Source of the DNA: Rhinopithecimicrobium faecis | Lineage (GTDB): Bacteria > Bacteroidota > Bacteroidia > Sphingobacteriales > Sphingobacteriaceae | NCBI GenBank assembly: GCA_017942165.1 | Contig: JAGKSB010000015.1 | Coordinates: forward strand, 1 to 64,000 | Length of the DNA: 64,000 bases | Direction: 5' to 3' | The notes under the pieces: generated by a model | The model's database searches: none | What the model was told of the DNA's origin: nothing | Seen by the model: the letters and a program-made list of their open reading frames with translations, nothing else | Position numbers and translations under genes: made by a program | Shown here: in pieces, positions 9,229-19,548 of the stretch | Layout of the letters: the number at the start of each line of letters is the position of its first letter | Numbering within the stretch: position 1 is the first letter of the stretch

Positions 9229-10107
9229 TTAAGATGCCGCTTCGGAACTTGATTCAGGAGCCTTGTCAATTAACTCCATAAATTGGTTTAACTGTGGCGT
9301 AATAATAATTTGTGTTCTACGGTTACGTGCTTTACCTGCTGGCGTGCTATTGTCGGCAATTGGGTTATACTCCCCGCGGCCACCTGCAGTAAGACGTTTC
9401 GGATCTACGCCATAAGAATTTTGTAATTCCTGAACGACAGAAGAGGCACGTAGCGTTGAAAGATCCCAATTATTACGAATATTCTTTTGAGAGATGGCAT
9501 CCGTATCTGTATTACCTTCAATCAGCACATCATAGTCTTTATAATCTTGAATGATCTTAGCAATTTTTCCTAAGGTAGTACCTGCAACCTCGGAAATTTC
9601 GTAGCTACCAGATTTATAGAGCATATTATCTGCTAAGGAGATATATACAACGCCTTTTAAGACTTGAACATCTACATCTTTCAACTCTTCACGACTTAAA
9701 GAGCGTGTTAAGTTGTTCGTTAAGACAACATTTAAGGAATCGGATTTATTTTTGGTGTTTACTAAATGTTGAATGTATTTATTCGAGGCGTTGATCTCAT
9801 CGACCAATTTCGAGATATTCACATTTCCTTGAGAATTTTGTGAGATACTCTTATCCAGCGAACCTTGAAGATTTGATAATGCTTGTTTTAATCCTACATT
9901 ATTTGCTTTTTCTGCAGCAATTTGATCTTCTAAGCCTGCAATTTTCGTGCGCGCAGCTGTTAAGTCTAATTGACTTGTTTGATAAAGTTTGTTTAGGTTA
10001 GCATGCTCACCTTGTAGTTGAGCGTATTGCTTTTTGCTTACCCCACAGCTGGTAAATAGGGCTGTACTTACAAGGATTCCTAGGGGTATAATAAATGCTT
10101 TTCTCAT
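9229..10107 (-). CDS. OmpA-family peptidoglycan-binding lipoprotein
   Basis: The protein has 292 residues. A lipoprotein signal with lipobox FTSC (Cys21) is followed by a coiled-coil segment (~25-125, repeated KIAGLEDQIAAEKANN-like heptads) and a C-terminal OmpA domain (~165-275). The peptidoglycan-binding signature is clear: IEGNTDTD, then NWDLSTLRASSVV and GGRGEYNPIADN...KARNRRTQI, with the conserved Asp and Arg. The protein should be anchored in the outer membrane and hold the cell wall, like Pal or Lpp-type tethers. It is monocistronic, facing the exopolysaccharide-like operon. Confidence 0.9.
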   Translation of the reverse strand: MRKAFIIPLGILVSTALFTSCGVSKKQYAQLQGEHANLNKLYQTSQLDLTAARTKIAGLEDQIAAEKANNVGLKQALSNLQGSLDKSISQNSQGNVNISKLVDEINASNKYIQHLVNTKNKSDSLNVVLTNNLTRSLSREELKDVDVQVLKGVVYISLADNMLYKSGSYEISEVAGTTLGKIAKIIQDYKDYDVLIEGNTDTDAISQKNIRNNWDLSTLRASSVVQELQNSYGVDPKRLTAGGRGEYNPIADNSTPAGKARNRRTQIIITPQLNQFMELIDKAPESSSEAAS

Positions 10108-10272
10108 GTTGAATTATTTTATAAACTAATCGCACTAAAGGTCGTTAATTTTTTACTTATAGAAAATGTTTTACCTACCATAGATGCTATAGCATAGTAA
10201 CGTTAATCTTTAAGCTATCGTATATCAATTAAAAATAAACTATGCTGTGATTCCTAAATAAAACTGTTTGAA

Positions 10273-10587
10273 CTACATTAAAGCTAGAATAATGTCATCC
10301 ATAGTCGCGTCTAAATTGTAATAATTGTTATTAGCAAATTTGTAAAGCTCTTTTAGGTCTTTGTCACCATCTTCAGATATAGAGGTGACCACTTCATTTT
10401 TAGCGTTTAATATCAGGAAATTAATCTTGCGTTTCTCACGGAAAGAGATGAAGTAGTTATTTATAATAATTTTATTGTTTAGGAAATTAACGGAATAGGC
10501 ATTTTCATCTAGTTGAGACCAAGATAATTCTTTAGCTTTTGTTTTCTTGATTAGAAGACCAATGATAATTTTTAACTTTCCATCCAT
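10273..10587 (-). CDS. Hypothetical protein, 104 residues
   Basis: I do not recognise this protein. It is soluble and Lys/Asn-rich with no signal peptide. It begins MDGKLKIIIGLLIKK and has alternating strands (AYSVNFLNNKIIINNYFISF) that suggest a small beta-rich fold. A good -7 box (TATATTTG on the minus strand, plus-strand 10614-10621) lies 27 bp upstream of the ATG, which supports it as an expressed gene. Confidence 0.65.
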   Translation of the reverse strand: MDGKLKIIIGLLIKKTKAKELSWSQLDENAYSVNFLNNKIIINNYFISFREKRKINFLILNAKNEVVTSISEDGDKDLKELYKFANNNYYNLDATMDDIILALM

Positions 10588-10613
10588 ATAAATTTTTAAT
10601 TATTTTGTTGGTA

Positions 10614-10621
10614 CAAATATA
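10614..10621 (-). promoter_or_regulatory. Bacteroidota -7 box upstream of the 104-residue hypothetical gene
   Basis: The minus strand reads TATATTTG, a perfect match to the TAnnTTTG consensus, 27 bp before the start codon. I see no clear -33 element at the standard 19-21 bp spacing. Confidence 0.5.
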
Positions 10622-10737
10622 GAAGTGTTTTCAAATAAAAATAGTGATTTACGTCATAAAAACAGGCTATACATATTACTTATTTGAATTAATTTTAACT
10701 TATTATATAAATTTTTCTTAATTGGAGTCTTTAGGTC

Positions 10738-10770
10738 AAAAAAAAAGCTTCACAAAATGTGAAGCTTTTT
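10738..10770 (-). terminator. Intrinsic terminator of the tRNA-Phe array
   Basis: A 13-bp stem (10742-10754 with 10758-10770; core agcttcaca/tgtgaagct) surrounds a 3-nt loop. On the minus strand it is followed by a run of Ts (A-run at 10738-10746). It lies 5 bp beyond the 3' end of the last tRNA. Confidence 0.85.
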
Positions 10771-10774
10771 AGAG

Positions 10775-10847
10775 TGGTGCCAGCTGGATTCGAACCAGCG
10801 ACACAAGGATTTTCAGTCCTTTGCTCTACCGACTGAGCTATGGCACC
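10775..10847 (-). tRNA. tRNA-Phe (GAA), copy 3 in transcription order
   Basis: A 73-nt cloverleaf: acceptor GGTGCCA/TGGCACC, discriminator A, anticodon loop CTGAAAA giving anticodon GAA, and T-arm GGTTCGAATCC. The 3' CCA is not encoded. It is identical to the two copies at 10887 and 10999. Confidence 0.95.
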
Positions 10848-10886
10848 CTCAGGTTTTTATTTTAAATCTGTTACTGTCAGATTGGG

Positions 10887-10959
10887 TGGTGCCAGCTGGA
10901 TTCGAACCAGCGACACAAGGATTTTCAGTCCTTTGCTCTACCGACTGAGCTATGGCACC
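10887..10959 (-). tRNA. tRNA-Phe (GAA), copy 2
   Basis: Same 73-nt sequence as its neighbours, anticodon GAA. The 39-bp spacers on its two sides differ by one base, so the array repeats with a 112-bp period. Confidence 0.95.
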
Positions 10960-10998
10960 CTCAGGTTTTTGTTTTAAATCTGTTACTGTCAGATTGGG

Positions 10999-11071
10999 TG
11001 GTGCCAGCTGGATTCGAACCAGCGACACAAGGATTTTCAGTCCTTTGCTCTACCGACTGAGCTATGGCACC
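10999..11071 (-). tRNA. tRNA-Phe (GAA), copy 1, promoter-proximal
   Basis: Same 73-nt sequence, anticodon GAA. Its upstream flank differs from the internal spacers and carries the array promoter about 40 bp away. Confidence 0.95.
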
Positions 11072-11112
11072 TCGTATTGTTTTTGCGTTAGTTTTTAACT
11101 CCTATTGCGATG

Positions 11113-11143
11113 CAAATATAGCGCGATATTTTGAATTCTAAAA
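11113..11143 (-). promoter_or_regulatory. Promoter of the tRNA-Phe array
   Basis: On the minus strand a TTTT (-33-like, 11140-11143) is followed after exactly 19 bp by TATATTTG (-7, 11113-11120). The box lies 41 bp before the first tRNA nucleotide. The spacing fits the major Bacteroidota sigma factor. Confidence 0.6.
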
Positions 11144-11239
11144 CTTTTCTGTTAAAAAAAACAGCCTTTTTTCTGAACGTGCTGATTTTGATTGAGATAA
11201 AATTACGAAAAACTAACACAGTACTTTCAAAAATAGCAT

Positions 11240-11247
11240 TATCTTTG
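11240..11247 (+). promoter_or_regulatory. -7 box of mnmA
   Basis: TATCTTTG matches TAnnTTTG and lies 18 bp before the ATG at 11266, so the leader would be very short. No good -33 element was found. Confidence 0.5.
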
Positions 11248-11265
11248 TAGCCACAAAAGATTATA

Positions 11266-12357
11266 ATGAGTAAAAGAGGAAGAGTTTTAGTCGCCATGAG
11301 CGGTGGGGTAGATAGTTCGGTAGCTTCTGTCATGTTACATGAGCAAGGTTATGAAGTCATCGGCATCACAATGAAGACATGGGATTATGCGTCTTCAGGA
11401 GGTTCGTCGAAAGAAACGGGCTGTTGTAGTTTAGATAGTATTAATGATGCGCGTGCATTAGCTGTAAACTATGGCTTCCCACATTATATATTAGATATCC
11501 GCGATGAGTTCGGGGATTATGTTATTGATAACTTCGTTGACGAATATATTGCTGGTAGAACGCCTAATCCGTGTGTATTATGTAATACCTATATCAAATG
11601 GGAAGCTTTAATGAAGCGTGCTGATAAATTAGATTGTGAATTTATTGCTACGGGCCATTATGCCAATATTAGACAACATGATAACGGACGCTATGTCATC
11701 TCTAAAGGTAAGGATGAGAATAAAGATCAATCCTATGTCCTTTGGGGAGTTTCGCAGGAAAATTTAGCACGTACACAATTTCCATTAGGCCATTTCACAA
11801 AAAAAGAAATTCGCCAGATGGCTTTAGATATGGGGCAAAAGGAATTAGCGAATAAATCAGAGTCCTATGAAATTTGTTTTGTTCCTGACAATGATTACCG
11901 CGCTTTCTTACGCCACAAAGTGCCAACCTTAGATCAACAAGTAGGGCCGGGTAATTTTATCCTTTCTGACGGCACTGTTGTTGGAAAGCATATCGGATAT
12001 CCATACTTCACAATTGGACAGCGTAAAGGGCTTGGAATTGCCTTAGGAAAGCCTATGTTTGTGATTGAGATCTTACCAGAGTCAAATACTGTCGTGTTAG
12101 GAGAAGAATTCGAATTAGAAAAGTCTTCGGCATATGTCACGAATGTGAATATTATGAAGTATGATAGTATCACAGATCCCATGTCGGCAATTACAAAAGT
12201 ACGCTATAAAGATGCGGGTGCTGAATCAACGATTGTGCAAGAAGGTGATAAATTGAAAATAGATTTCATCCATAACGTCAAAGGTATTGCGCCAGGTCAG
12301 TCGGCGGTATTCTATGAAGGAAATGATTTAATTGGTGGTGGATTTTTGATGAAATAA
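11266..12357 (+). CDS. mnmA: tRNA-specific 2-thiouridylase MnmA
   Basis: This enzyme uses ATP and a persulfide relay to thiolate U34 of tRNA-Lys, -Glu and -Gln. The 363-residue length is normal. The N-terminal PP-loop SGGVDSS (12-18) binds ATP. The catalytic cysteine pair is Cys103 (NPCVLC motif) and Cys204 (YEICFVPD motif), equivalent to E. coli Cys102/Cys199. The central domain ATGHYA and the C-terminal beta-barrel ending GGGF are present. A terminator follows directly, so it is monocistronic. Its position next to tRNA genes is probably coincidental. Confidence 0.97.
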   Translation: MSKRGRVLVAMSGGVDSSVASVMLHEQGYEVIGITMKTWDYASSGGSSKETGCCSLDSINDARALAVNYGFPHYILDIRDEFGDYVIDNFVDEYIAGRTPNPCVLCNTYIKWEALMKRADKLDCEFIATGHYANIRQHDNGRYVISKGKDENKDQSYVLWGVSQENLARTQFPLGHFTKKEIRQMALDMGQKELANKSESYEICFVPDNDYRAFLRHKVPTLDQQVGPGNFILSDGTVVGKHIGYPYFTIGQRKGLGIALGKPMFVIEILPESNTVVLGEEFELEKSSAYVTNVNIMKYDSITDPMSAITKVRYKDAGAESTIVQEGDKLKIDFIHNVKGIAPGQSAVFYEGNDLIGGGFLMK

Positions 12358-12378
12358 TTACCCAGATAATATACGATT

Positions 12379-12420
12379 AAATCCCCTAAAGATAGCGAAC
12401 GCTTTTTAGGGGATTTTTTT
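12379..12420 (+). terminator. Intrinsic terminator of mnmA
   Basis: The stem aaatcccctaaa (12379-12390) pairs with tttaggggattt (12405-12416) and is followed by a T-run. The A/T-rich flanks of the stem also let it act toward the convergent alcohol dehydrogenase gene. Confidence 0.85.
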
Positions 12421-12442
12421 ATGACTTCTCTAGCTACGTCTT

Positions 12443-13603
12443 TTAATAACTCATTTTTATAATGGCTGCGACATCTGTGGGGCTTAGTGTTTTATGCTCC
12501 CCAATGCCTAACCAGCCACGTTGAATAAAACGTTCCTGAACAGACTCTGCCGTGCCTTCATACTGACTTACATACTGTGATAGTTTGGTGTCTATACCTA
12601 AGCTATGGAAAAATGCTTCGGTCTGCTCAATGGCTGCATGTGCAAGCGCATCGGTATCTTCACCACTGATATTCCATACGCGCTGTGCATACTGTGCGAG
12701 CTTCTCCTTTTTAGCTTCAAAATTATACCGGTAATGGTTACCTGCTATAATGGCCAATGTACGGGCATGATCAATGCTATAGGCTGCGGTCAGCTCATGC
12801 CCTATGGCATGCACAGCCCAATCCGTAGGGACACCTTTTTGAATTAATCCATTCAGAGCCATTGTGCATGACCACATAAAGTCCGAAGCGGCCTTATAGT
12901 CTTTAGGGTTAGCCATAATACGGGGGGCTACTTCAATCAAGGTCTGCATAATACTTTCGGCAAATCGATCTTGTAAGAGTGCTTGCGTAGGAAAGGTCAT
13001 ATACTGCTCTAAGACATGCGTAAAAGCATCCGTAATACCGTTTGCCAACTGCTTCGTAGGGATGGATTGAATAACAGTAGGGTCTAAGACTGAAAATATT
13101 GGAAATAAGCCGGGGCCACCCATCCCTAACTTCTCCTGAGTTGCTGCACGTGTGATCACGGCACCCGAGTTCATTTCGGAACCTGTAGCCGGTAAAGTTA
13201 AGACTGCACCAAAGGGCATGCCTACTTCTGTACGGATCCCATTTTTAAGAATATCCCAAGGAGAATCCCCTGTATACAGCGCCGCAGAGGATAAGAATTT
13301 TGTGCCATCAATTACGGAACCGCCACCTACAGCTAAAAGGAACGTCACCGCTTCTTTTTTAATTAATGCTAGCGCCTCCAATAAGACTTCATATTCAGGG
13401 TTTGCGGGGATACCTCCAAACGTGATATAGCTATGGTCAGCAAGTGCCTTGGTTACCTGCTCATAGATGCCGTTACTTTTAATGCTTCCACCACCGTAGA
13501 GCACTAAAACTTTCGCATCTTTAGGGATTTCCGCTGTAATTTTTGCTATTTGCCCCGCACCAAAAAGTATTTTGGTGGGATTTTTAAATTCAAAATTTAA
13601 CAT
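12443..13603 (-). CDS. Iron-containing alcohol dehydrogenase (YqhD/BDH-like)
   Basis: NAD(P)H-dependent reduction of aldehydes is the usual activity of this group III dehydrogenase family. The 386-residue length matches YqhD/butanol dehydrogenase. Visible features are the start LNFEFKNPTKILFGAGQI, the nucleotide loops LVLYGGGSIKSNG and AVGGGSVIDGTKF, and the metal-ligand region DAFTHVLEQY, then HAIGHELTAAYSIDHARTLA. A terminator-bounded single gene, convergent with mnmA and downstream of the gapA terminator. The physiological substrate is unknown; clearance of toxic aldehydes is likely by analogy to YqhD. Confidence 0.9.
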   Translation of the reverse strand: MLNFEFKNPTKILFGAGQIAKITAEIPKDAKVLVLYGGGSIKSNGIYEQVTKALADHSYITFGGIPANPEYEVLLEALALIKKEAVTFLLAVGGGSVIDGTKFLSSAALYTGDSPWDILKNGIRTEVGMPFGAVLTLPATGSEMNSGAVITRAATQEKLGMGGPGLFPIFSVLDPTVIQSIPTKQLANGITDAFTHVLEQYMTFPTQALLQDRFAESIMQTLIEVAPRIMANPKDYKAASDFMWSCTMALNGLIQKGVPTDWAVHAIGHELTAAYSIDHARTLAIIAGNHYRYNFEAKKEKLAQYAQRVWNISGEDTDALAHAAIEQTEAFFHSLGIDTKLSQYVSQYEGTAESVQERFIQRGWLGIGEHKTLSPTDVAAIIKMSY

Positions 13604-13750
13604 AGTTTGCTTTCTATTAAGATAGGGGATAAGCTTCCCCTTGACGTGAAGAGTAATTTACAAAGGAATTCGGGAAAATGTAGTATGCAGCCTAGGAAAT
13701 GACATTCTATTGATGATATTTCCCATTTAGACGGGAGATTTTTGTTGGCA

Positions 13751-13779
13751 ACAAAAAAAGGCTACCCGCGGGTAGCCTT
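13751..13779 (-). terminator. Intrinsic terminator of the pfkA-kinase-gapA operon
   Basis: The palindrome ggctacccgcgggtagcc (13760-13777) is followed on the minus strand by a T-run (plus-strand A-run 13753-13759). It lies 24 bp after the gapA stop. Confidence 0.88.
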
Positions 13780-13802
13780 AAAGATTATTATTCAGCAGAA
13801 TC

Positions 13803-15651
<1,849 letters not shown>

Positions 15652-15670
15652 ATGGGCTTTTTACTTGTTC

Positions 15671-16663
15671 TTATAAGGAAAGCACTTCTGCGATTTCCAA
15701 CATATCTTCACTTAATTTGTACTCTTTGTTATTAATGGCTTCTTCCAACGGGGTGGTGCAAATCTCATTCCCACGCATACCTATCATAATGCGGGTGTTA
15801 CCAGCGATAAGTTGGTTCACAGCAGCATAGCCCATGCGGGATGCTAATACGCGGTCGAATGAAGAAGGCGAGCCTCCACGCTGTAGATGTCCTAAGATAC
15901 TAACTTTTGCGTCATAATGACTAAATTTTTCTTTTACCCGCTTCGCTACGTTATAAGCGCCACCGTTATGATCGCCCTCAGCGACAATAACAATAGAAGA
16001 CGACTTTTGTTGTCGCGCTCCTTTAGAAAGATGCTGTATAAGGTCATCAATCGCCGTAGCTTTCTCCGGTAGGAGGATGGCTTCCGCGCCTCCCGCAATA
16101 CCCGCATTTAAAGCGATGCATCCGGAATCACGGCCCATGACTTCAATAAAGAATAAGCGGTCATGCGATGCGGCAGTATCTCTAATCTTGTCAATTGCTT
16201 CAATAACGGTATTCGTAGCGGTATCATACCCTAAGGTGTAGTCCGTTCCGTACAAGTCATTATCAATAGTTCCTGGTATACAAACCACAGGGATGTCATA
16301 TTCTCTAGAGAATATTTCGGCTCCTGTAAAGGTGCCATCTCCACCAATAGCCACTAACCCGTCAATACCTGCTTCAACTAAATTCTTATAGGCTTGCGCG
16401 CGACCTTCGACTGTGCGAAATGGAAGACAACGTGCTGTTTTTAAAATAGTACCACCGAGCTGAATTATATTACTCACGGAACGACTTTCCATGGGTATAA
16501 AGTCGCCATCCATCATTCCTTGATAGCCGTGATAAATTCCTGTAACCTGTTTGTTTTTATATAATGCTGTTCTGACTACTGCGCGAATCGCAGCGTTCAT
16601 GCCTGGTGAATCACCTCCTGATGTAAATACCCCAATTCTATTAATTTCTTTCACAATTTGCAT
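15671..16663 (-). CDS. pfkA: ATP-dependent 6-phosphofructokinase
   Basis: It phosphorylates fructose-6-phosphate to the 1,6-bisphosphate. The 330-residue length matches the bacterial PfkA group. The ATP site TSGGDSPGMNAAIR (14-27), GGDGT (107-111, ATP rather than PPi type) and the catalytic TIDND (132-136) are intact, as are MGRDSG and the substrate arginines. It is the first gene of the pfkA-kinase-gapA operon. The 157-bp region upstream is shared with the divergent NUDIX regulator; the nearest -7-like box is TATATTCG on the minus strand, with one mismatch. Confidence 0.97.
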   Translation of the reverse strand: MQIVKEINRIGVFTSGGDSPGMNAAIRAVVRTALYKNKQVTGIYHGYQGMMDGDFIPMESRSVSNIIQLGGTILKTARCLPFRTVEGRAQAYKNLVEAGIDGLVAIGGDGTFTGAEIFSREYDIPVVCIPGTIDNDLYGTDYTLGYDTATNTVIEAIDKIRDTAASHDRLFFIEVMGRDSGCIALNAGIAGGAEAILLPEKATAIDDLIQHLSKGARQQKSSSIVIVAEGDHNGGAYNVAKRVKEKFSHYDAKVSILGHLQRGGSPSSFDRVLASRMGYAAVNQLIAGNTRIMIGMRGNEICTTPLEEAINNKEYKLSEDMLEIAEVLSL

Positions 16664-16820
16664 TTTAGGTTTTACGAATATACTGTGTATTTTCTACACT
16701 AACACATTTTATTTTATTTTTTTTTGTTAGTTATGTAAATTTAATGCATTATTGTTGAAAGTAAAATTATTTTGTAATAACTAGCATTATTAAATTGTTA
16801 GCATTCTAATTCAATATATT

Positions 16821-17492
16821 TTGTATTCAAATTTCACAGTAGATTGCGTTATCTTTGGTTTTCATGAAGGGAAAATCAAAGTCTTATTGACTGAGCGTAA
16901 CGAATATCCTTTCAAAGATACTTGGGGACTACCAGGTTATTTCGTCGACAATGATGAAGAAATGGAGCATGCTGTCAAGCGCATATTGTATGAACATACC
17001 GGACTAAAAGATATATATTTAGAACAGCTCTCCGCATTTGCAGGCCTCAAAAGACATCCTTCAGGGCGTATTTTAACCGTAGCTTACTATGCTTTGTTAC
17101 AATTGGATCATATGAAGGTCAAATTGAAACCGATTACAAACTACATGAAACAGGCCCGCTGGTTTGCTGAAGATGAAATCCCTGAGCTCGCTTTTGACCA
17201 CGGTCAGATCATTGAACTGAGCTTAGCTAAGATTCGTCGTAAGATTACATACTCCCCCATAGCATTCGAATTATTGCCCGATAAATTTACCCTTACACAG
17301 TTGCAGATGGTGTACGAAGCCGTTTTAGGGAAAGTGTTAGATAAGCGTAATTTTCGTAAGAAAATGCTAAACTATGGCTTTCTAAAAGAACTTCCTGAAG
17401 TGCAAAAAGGGGTGTCCTACCGTGCTGCACGCCTTTATAAACTCGATAAGCGAAAATATCTGAAAATATTTCAACAAACTATTTCATTTTAG
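16821..17492 (+). CDS. NUDIX-domain transcriptional regulator (NrtR/AraR-like) with degenerate Nudix box
   Basis: The protein has 223 residues. An N-terminal Nudix fold (~5-135) is followed by a C-terminal winged HTH (~150-215, LTQLQMVYEAVLGKVLDKRN, then YKLDKRKY). This is the layout of NrtR and of the Bacteroides AraR-type sugar regulators. The Nudix box at 39-61 lacks two glutamates of the REUXEE core (RILYEH instead), so hydrolysis is unlikely and the domain probably senses a sugar or nucleotide ligand. The start is TTG at 16821; no ATG is available upstream before a stop at 16791. It is divergent from pfkA, which makes the glycolytic operon a candidate target. Confidence 0.85.
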   Translation: MYSNFTVDCVIFGFHEGKIKVLLTERNEYPFKDTWGLPGYFVDNDEEMEHAVKRILYEHTGLKDIYLEQLSAFAGLKRHPSGRILTVAYYALLQLDHMKVKLKPITNYMKQARWFAEDEIPELAFDHGQIIELSLAKIRRKITYSPIAFELLPDKFTLTQLQMVYEAVLGKVLDKRNFRKKMLNYGFLKELPEVQKGVSYRAARLYKLDKRKYLKIFQQTISF

Positions 17493-17524
17493 TTGGTAGA
17501 TATAGCGAATAATATCTATTTTTG
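17493..17524 (+). promoter_or_regulatory. Promoter with embedded palindrome: predicted TetR operator of the efflux operon
   Basis: TTGG (17493-17496) and TATTTTTG (17517-17524) are spaced by 20 bp, a near-ideal Bacteroidota promoter. Between and into them lies a perfect inverted repeat TAGATAT-N8-ATATCTA (17497-17518). A TetR dimer bound there would block RNA polymerase. It sits 48 bp upstream of the tetR-type gene, so autoregulation of the whole efflux operon is likely. Confidence 0.65.
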
Positions 17525-17571
17525 AACTTTCATTAAAAAAAGTCAAAAGTTAAAATTGTTAAAATTAGGAT

Positions 17572-18168
17572 ATGAAAGCAAGTAGAAAGGAGCTTATTAT
17601 AGCAAGTGCCACAAAGCGCTTTGCTCATTTTGGCTTTTCAAAGACCACTATGCACGAAATTGCTGAAGACCTCCATATCACCAAAGCTAATTTATACTAT
17701 TACTATCCGGATAAACTTAGCTTGATGAAAGATGTCATCCTGAGCATTTCCGAAAAAGTTCATCTTCATGAGAAAGAAATTATTGAAGAGGGTGGTAGCG
17801 TTTTAGCTATAATTTCAAAAATTCTTTCTCATCGCCGCGAGATGAATATCAAGTATTGTATGCTCCAATTAAGCGAAAATTTAGAAATGATAAAAGGTTT
17901 GGAGCTGGAAGAAGTGATCCAAGTAATCAATGCACGTGATGAATCCTCCATCGAGCAAATTCTTAGCACGGGAATTGCTGTAGGAGAATTGCAAAATATT
18001 GATGTCAAGGATGTTGCCCGTACACTATTAGACGTAATCTCAGGACTTAACTTTCTTTGTAATATTGCTGACATCTTTAAAGGCCTCCCTAATCCTAATA
18101 ATGACTCGCTGATACTGGAGAAGCAAATGAAGGCGACGGTCTTAATCTATAATGGCATAAAAAATTAA
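17572..18168 (+). CDS. TetR/AcrR-family repressor of the RND efflux operon
   Basis: The protein has 198 residues. The N-terminal HTH (~8-52) reads IIASATKRFAHFGFSKTTMH, then IAEDLHITKANLYYYYPDK, a textbook TetR signature. The C-terminal helical domain (~60-195) would bind a ligand and form the dimer. It is the first gene of the operon: 18 bp from the TolC gene. A palindrome in the promoter (17497-17518) is the probable operator. The inducing compound cannot be predicted. Confidence 0.93.
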   Translation: MKASRKELIIASATKRFAHFGFSKTTMHEIAEDLHITKANLYYYYPDKLSLMKDVILSISEKVHLHEKEIIEEGGSVLAIISKILSHRREMNIKYCMLQLSENLEMIKGLELEEVIQVINARDESSIEQILSTGIAVGELQNIDVKDVARTLLDVISGLNFLCNIADIFKGLPNPNNDSLILEKQMKATVLIYNGIKN

Positions 18169-18186
18169 TCTGCAACAAGCTGTAAA

Positions 18187-19533
18187 ATGAATAAACATAA
18201 ATTTTGGATGGCTCTTTTGGGAGCTTTCATGGCCTTGGGAAATGCCCAAGCACAAGAAATCCTCAGTTTAAGCGACGCTATTAAGCACGCCTTAGAAAAT
18301 AAGGCTGATGCTAAGAAGTCTCGCTTAGAAATGGAAAATGCGGAATATAAAATTCAAGAGGTTCGCTCTCAAGCCTTACCGCAATTAAATTTTAATGGTG
18401 AACTAAAATACAACCCCCTTTTACAAAAGGTCGCTTTACCAGGTGAAATTGTAGGGCAGCCAGGGACGACTATTATGGCAGCCTTTGGTCAGAAATGGCA
18501 ATCTACAGGCTCTGTGGCGTTAACGCAACAGATATTTAATCAGACGGTATTCACAGGCTTAAAAGCTGCACGTACAACACGTGAGTTCTACCAGATTAAT
18601 AATACCCTTACCGAAGAACAGTTAATTGAAAAAGTAGCGAATAGCTACTACGATATTTATCAAACACAATTACAGCTAAAAACGGTGGAAAGCAATTTAG
18701 CGAGCACCAGCAGAATTAGAGATGTAATTGCGGGTCAATTTCAGAATGGCTTAGCCAAGAAGATAGACTTAGACAGAACCACAGTAGGGGTTAACAACCT
18801 GCTTGCTACGAAGCAGCAACTGCAAAATGCTCTCACTCTAAAGGAGAATGCCCTCAAGTTTATAATCGGTATGTCGATTGATAAAGATATCGACCTTCCG
18901 GAAGATTCTTTTCAAATTAATTCTGCGAATTTATTCGATCAGGCATCCACGACCAACCAACGCACGGAAGTGTTATTGTTGCAGAAGCAAAGTGAATTGC
19001 TGCAGTTAAATAAAAAAGCAATAGAGGCTGACTACTACCCGAAATTATCTTTTACAGGAAACTTTGGTTACCTAGGGATGGGTCCTTCTATCCCTCTTTT
19101 CTCCAGTAAGTCAGGGGTTAATTGGTCTAGTTTTTCAGGCTTAGGCTTAAACTTGAGTATTCCCATCTTCAATGGCTTCTTAACGCGCTCTAAGGTGCGT
19201 CAAGCGAATATTGAGATTCAGAAATTAGAAGTCGATATTCAAGATACGAAATTAGGTCTAACCTTAGCTGCAGAAAATGCGCGTGTGCAGATGCGCAATA
19301 GTTTGGTAACCATTAATGTGCAAGCACAGAATGTAAAACTTGCTAGCGATGTTCAAGCAAATTTCAGAAATAACTATAACAACGGTCTTGCACCACTAAC
19401 GGATTTATTAGATGCTGAAAAGGCTTTTGCTGAAGCTGAAAATAATTATACCACCGCTTTATTGAATTACAAAATTGCAGAAATCCAACTGAAGAAATCG
19501 GAAGGAAAACTAAAAACATTAATCAACGAATAA
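18187..19533 (+). CDS. TolC-family outer-membrane efflux channel
   Basis: The protein has 448 residues with a signal peptide (1-22, ends AQA). Two repeats of the outer-membrane efflux protein fold follow, with long coiled-coil helices (IEKVANSYYDIYQTQLQLK and LTDLLDAEKAFAEAENNYTT, the latter the classic end-of-repeat signature). It forms the outer-membrane exit duct of a tripartite pump with the following two genes. Gaps to neighbours are 18 and 15 bp. Confidence 0.94.
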   Translation: MNKHKFWMALLGAFMALGNAQAQEILSLSDAIKHALENKADAKKSRLEMENAEYKIQEVRSQALPQLNFNGELKYNPLLQKVALPGEIVGQPGTTIMAAFGQKWQSTGSVALTQQIFNQTVFTGLKAARTTREFYQINNTLTEEQLIEKVANSYYDIYQTQLQLKTVESNLASTSRIRDVIAGQFQNGLAKKIDLDRTTVGVNNLLATKQQLQNALTLKENALKFIIGMSIDKDIDLPEDSFQINSANLFDQASTTNQRTEVLLLQKQSELLQLNKKAIEADYYPKLSFTGNFGYLGMGPSIPLFSSKSGVNWSSFSGLGLNLSIPIFNGFLTRSKVRQANIEIQKLEVDIQDTKLGLTLAAENARVQMRNSLVTINVQAQNVKLASDVQANFRNNYNNGLAPLTDLLDAEKAFAEAENNYTTALLNYKIAEIQLKKSEGKLKTLINE

Positions 19534-19548
19534 TAGATATAAATACAT

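Larger units (their letters stand above)
10775..11071 (-). repeat. Tandem array of tRNA-Phe units, 112-bp period
   Basis: Three tRNA copies and two spacers. Spacers 10848-10886 and 10960-10998 are identical except one A/G difference. This points to recent tandem duplication of tRNA plus spacer. Confidence 0.9.

Noticed and set aside
16794..16820. Upstream extension of the NUDIX regulator
   Set aside because: The frame is open only to a stop at 16791 and contains no ATG, GTG or TTG before 16821.
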